64,000 bases of DNA from Margaritifera margaritifera (Eukaryota; Mollusca; Bivalvia; Unionida; Margaritiferidae). Location: positions 2,256,001-2,320,000 of the forward strand of contig JAQPZY010001549.1 of the NCBI GenBank assembly GCA_029931535.1, given 5' to 3'. Under the pieces are notes generated by a model. That model was not told the origin of the DNA. It saw only the letters and a program-made list of their open reading frames with translations, and ran no database searches. The position numbers and the translations under genes were made by a program. Positions 62,801 through 64,000 of this stretch are shown here, in pieces (position 1 is the stretch's first letter; each line of letters starts with the position of its first letter).

Positions 62801-64000
62801 ACGTTGCGCGAATACCCCAACTGTTTGCATTATTTCTTTATTGCAATGTTTATTTGATGTGATTGGATGATGACATTGAATCTTGTCCTTTAGGCAGAAT
62901 ATTTATGACGATGCAGTCAATTTCAACAAATTGTTATAGTTATTTGCGTTTAGTTTGCAAGACTGGTAATACGATAGTCGTAAAAGACAAGCATGCAACA
63001 TGCAAGGACACTATCTTTTATTAATTTGTAATCATAATAAATGAAAAATGTTTATGAGTGTAATCAAGTAGTTTATGCTGTATGCCACATAGTCTAATTC
63101 AAATAACTGCACTTGTTTTATGTAGATTGTCGAATTAAGCATCGAGTTTTGAAATCGACTTTTAGCATTAACAATTCATCTAGTAGGTATAGATGCACGT
63201 GTTCTTCTTATAGCTTATGTTCCTTTGAATGAAAACATGCATGTACTCATGAATTAAAATTATATTTTAAAATGGCTCGGTACACCATGCAGGTTTTAAT
63301 GTTTCTACTTCAGCTGTAACTGTATACCTTATTATACTTTCAAGAAAGCGTCCATCTGCCGATTAGTTATATTCTCGAATTCACGAATAAACTGAGATTT
63401 TTCTTTTAACTTTACCTGCGATATTAACATTCTTTAGCAGAATTAACATATTCATTAACATTAATAAACACAGTTCAAAACATTAGATTGGACACAAATA
63501 GTCTGGTACATGAATACAGCTGTAGCGTTAGAACAAAGTGATGCTGAACCATTCAAATCGCTAACACTTAGGAAAAAACTGACACACATATTGATTTCTT
63601 ATTACTGTTATATGTAGCATTTCTGGGACACCCTTCTGCAGAGGGTAATTACCAAGATGCAATTTTTGCATTCGAATAAAAAATGATCACAGAAAAATGA
63701 TATCCGACCGAGGACGGTGCAAACTGTATTCCATTCCACAGACCGCGGAACGCGCAAAGCTGCATTCGACTGATTCTTTGCAAACGACTCGGTTGAATAT
63801 CGCCTACTGCGCTCGAATGCCAAATAGCGCGAATGAATACTTTTTCTGTTACCGTCTGTATTTAATGCCAACAATCGCAACTTTTTATTTATGCTTACCG
63901 GTCGCATTTTACATGTACCTACCACAATTCAACCAATATTGCCATATAAAGTATTTCGCCCAGAGACACATCACAACGGCCAATGTGGAACAGGCATCCG
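56875..64000. other. Intergenic DNA, no supportable gene
   Basis: No exon, RNA gene or transposon domain could be supported. Noted contents: a slightly less AT-rich patch with repeated AGCTGGGAAAxT motifs at about 57,140-57,280, the ATGT microsatellite near 59.1 kb, a segment at 63,365-63,500 related to 46.74-46.86 kb, and a 105-codon minus-strand open frame at 63,925-63,608 in less AT-rich DNA at the window edge that could be a gene start but shows no domain. Confidence 0.45.
59043..59193 (+). repeat. (ATGT)n microsatellite, about 37 units
   Basis: Nearly perfect ATGT tetranucleotide array of about 150 bases, with a few imperfect units upstream (58,985-59,042). It produces long artificial MYVC or THIH open frames on both strands. 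Confidence 0.95.

Noticed and set aside
63608..63925. 105-codon minus-strand open frame at the window edge
   Set aside because: The base composition differs from its surroundings, but no domain or clear start context is visible, and the neighbouring sequence is outside the window.
1..64000. CRISPR arrays, bacterial operons or ribosome binding sites
   Set aside because: The window is eukaryotic; no direct-repeat/spacer structure exists, and the periodic arrays are microsatellites or the 59-bp minisatellite.

Overview
This is AT-rich nuclear DNA of an animal. It has spliced genes with long introns, many long dinucleotide and tetranucleotide microsatellites, tRNA-derived SINE heads and decayed mobile elements. 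The repeat character and the type of transposon ORFs suggest a lophotrochozoan, most likely a mollusc and perhaps a bivalve. That is an inference from style, not from a marker gene. No rRNA, functional tRNA, CRISPR or bacterial operon structure is seen.

4.1-23.5 kb (+ strand): one multi-exon gene. I reconstruct eight coding exons, all joined by phase-1 introns with GT/AG ends, giving a predicted 651-residue type I membrane receptor. It has a signal peptide, two Ig-like domains that lack the canonical disulfide, a short two-exon stalk, one transmembrane helix followed by a basic stop-transfer stretch, and a tail of about 345 residues with a cluster of YxxL/V tyrosine motifs. The introns hold local tandem duplications that carry broken copies of stalk exons 4 and 5, a 59-bp minisatellite and SINE heads.

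24-30.6 kb: intergenic DNA with a broken fragment of the receptor's first Ig exon (27.5 kb), a heavily decayed copy of a multicopy invertebrate ORF family (about 25.2-26.7 kb) and a coiled-coil coding remnant (29.35-29.64 kb). 30.6-44.7 kb: a mosaic of diverged segmental duplications of the receptor's upstream and intronic DNA, with no intact gene.

44.7-54.3 kb: the fossil of a Polinton/Maverick (adintovirus-like) element. Recognisable are an integrase core, a double-jelly-roll major capsid protein, a penton-like minor capsid protein, a small basic amphipathic protein, a phospholipase-A2-like segment and several unassigned ORFs. All are broken by stops or frameshifts. The footprint is interrupted by LTRs of one Ty3/Gypsy family: an antisense solo LTR (45,854-46,678, with a 4-bp target-site duplication) and a gag-protease element with a tRNA-Pro-like primer binding site (54,301-56,869), which has lost everything after protease.

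56.9-64 kb: non-coding DNA with a long ATGT microsatellite and no gene that I can support.
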